Assembly: GCA_011057845.1 (NCBI GenBank) | Contig: DSDB01000135.1 | Span: 1-5,985, forward strand | DNA length: 5,985 nt | Source of the DNA: Phycisphaerales bacterium | GTDB taxonomy: Bacteria; Planctomycetota; Phycisphaerae; Sedimentisphaerales; Anaerobacaceae | Reading direction: 5' to 3' | Shown here: positions 5,573 to 5,985 of the stretch, piece by piece | Layout: each line of letters starts with the position of its first letter | How positions within the stretch are numbered: the first letter of the stretch is position 1 | Notes under the pieces: generated by a model | The model's input: only the letters and a program-made list of their open reading frames with translations | Databases searched by the model: none | Told to the model about the DNA's origin: nothing | Made by a program: the position numbers and the translations under genes

Positions 5573-5985
5573 ATGAAGCAAGCAATAATTGTTGTGGCTT
5601 GCCTGACCCTCTCGCAGGTTGCGTGGGGTCGCCATGAGGCGCTGGCCAACGAAGGCAAACGGGGTCTGGCCGTTCGCTATGTGGACCATGCGCTGCAATT
5701 GAAGAGCGAGGAAGTGGACTTGGGTAATGCGGCGCTGCTGGTTTCGGAGGAATGGAGCCATCTGGTGGATCGGCGGAGGTATCTGGATCGGCTCGACGCG
5801 ATGGCCCGGGATATCCGCACGGAGCTTGCCGGCCGGCGGATGGGCATCGACCACAGGGCCATCGGCGTTATCAATGAGTACCTGTTCGGCGATGAGAAGT
5901 TCAAGCCCGTAGCGTCGGCAAGCGACCCCAATGACCTGTTTCTGGACACCGTGCTGGACAAGAAACGCGGGTATTGTCTGAGCCT
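5573..5985 (+). CDS. Secreted SirB1/transglutaminase-like protein, N-terminal part (3' end outside window)
   Basis: The frame is open from ATG 5573 to the right edge, with 137 complete codons. A TGA lies directly before the ATG in frame, so no earlier start is possible. Residues 1-19 (MKQAIIVVACLTLSQVAWG) resemble a Sec signal peptide. The rest matches the SirB1 N-terminal domain (PF13369, transglutaminase-like superfamily): IDHRAIGVINEYLFGDEKF (92-110), then DPNDLFLDTVLDKKRGYCLS (118-137). In this family the Cys of KRGYCLS (Cys135) aligns with the transglutaminase catalytic Cys. The His and Asp partners and any TPR repeats would lie past the edge. E. coli SirB1 has no signal peptide, so an exported form suggests a role in the cell envelope, perhaps as a protease or in protein cross-linking, but its activity is unknown. 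It is divergent from the DUF1080 lipoprotein gene, with 112 bp between the starts. Confidence 0.87.
   Translation, partial: MKQAIIVVACLTLSQVAWGRHEALANEGKRGLAVRYVDHALQLKSEEVDLGNAALLVSEEWSHLVDRRRYLDRLDAMARDIRTELAGRRMGIDHRAIGVINEYLFGDEKFKPVASASDPNDLFLDTVLDKKRGYCLS

Noticed and set aside
5461..5658. 66-residue N-terminal extension of the DUF1080 lipoprotein
   Set aside because: It would bury the lipoprotein signal inside the protein, run past the GGAGAG site and overlap the divergent SirB1-like gene.

Overview
The window looks like chromosomal DNA from a GC-rich planctomycete, probably of the Phycisphaerae/Sedimentisphaerales type. The basis is the protein families: a Gfo/Idh/MocA oxidoreductase with the WLGPAPW and TDWGAH signatures, two DUF1080 (3-keto-glycoside hydrolase-like) proteins, a DUF1080 to xylose-isomerase-like TIM-barrel fusion, and a signal-peptide-bearing SirB1/transglutaminase-like protein. 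The taxonomic call is from memory of these families. No rRNA, tRNA, CRISPR array or transposase gene was seen.

Layout. Bases 1-867 (+) hold the C-terminal two thirds of a Gfo/Idh/MocA oxidoreductase cut by the left edge. Bases 868-1021 carry a long imperfect inverted repeat (895-981) built on a GAGCGAAGCGAAGCATC core. Bases 1022-2560 (+) encode the exported DUF1080-TIM fusion. Bases 2622-2918 (+) encode a 98-residue protein I do not recognise. It is followed by a DUF167/YggU-family protein (2963-3256) and a MATE-type transporter (3253-4725). These three are tightly packed, and the last two overlap by ATGA. The MATE gene converges on a minus-strand DUF1080 lipoprotein gene (4735-5460), and both stop codons lie inside one 17-bp palindrome. 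That lipoprotein gene diverges from a plus-strand gene (5573 to the right edge) for a secreted SirB1/transglutaminase-like protein. The 112-bp divergent spacer contains overlapping promoter-like elements on the two strands.

How the genes may work together. Gfo/Idh/MocA oxidoreductases, DUF1080 proteins and xylose-isomerase-like TIM barrels are associated with glycoside breakdown through C3 oxidation followed by elimination or hydrolysis. The oxidoreductase and the fusion could therefore act in succession on a plant- or algal-type glycoside. The DUF1080 lipoprotein could be a second cell-envelope enzyme of that kind. The substrate cannot be told from sequence. The 98-aa/DUF167/MATE cluster has no evident link to this chemistry. 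No stretch over 300 bases lacks a gene; the longest gap is the 154 bp holding the inverted repeat.
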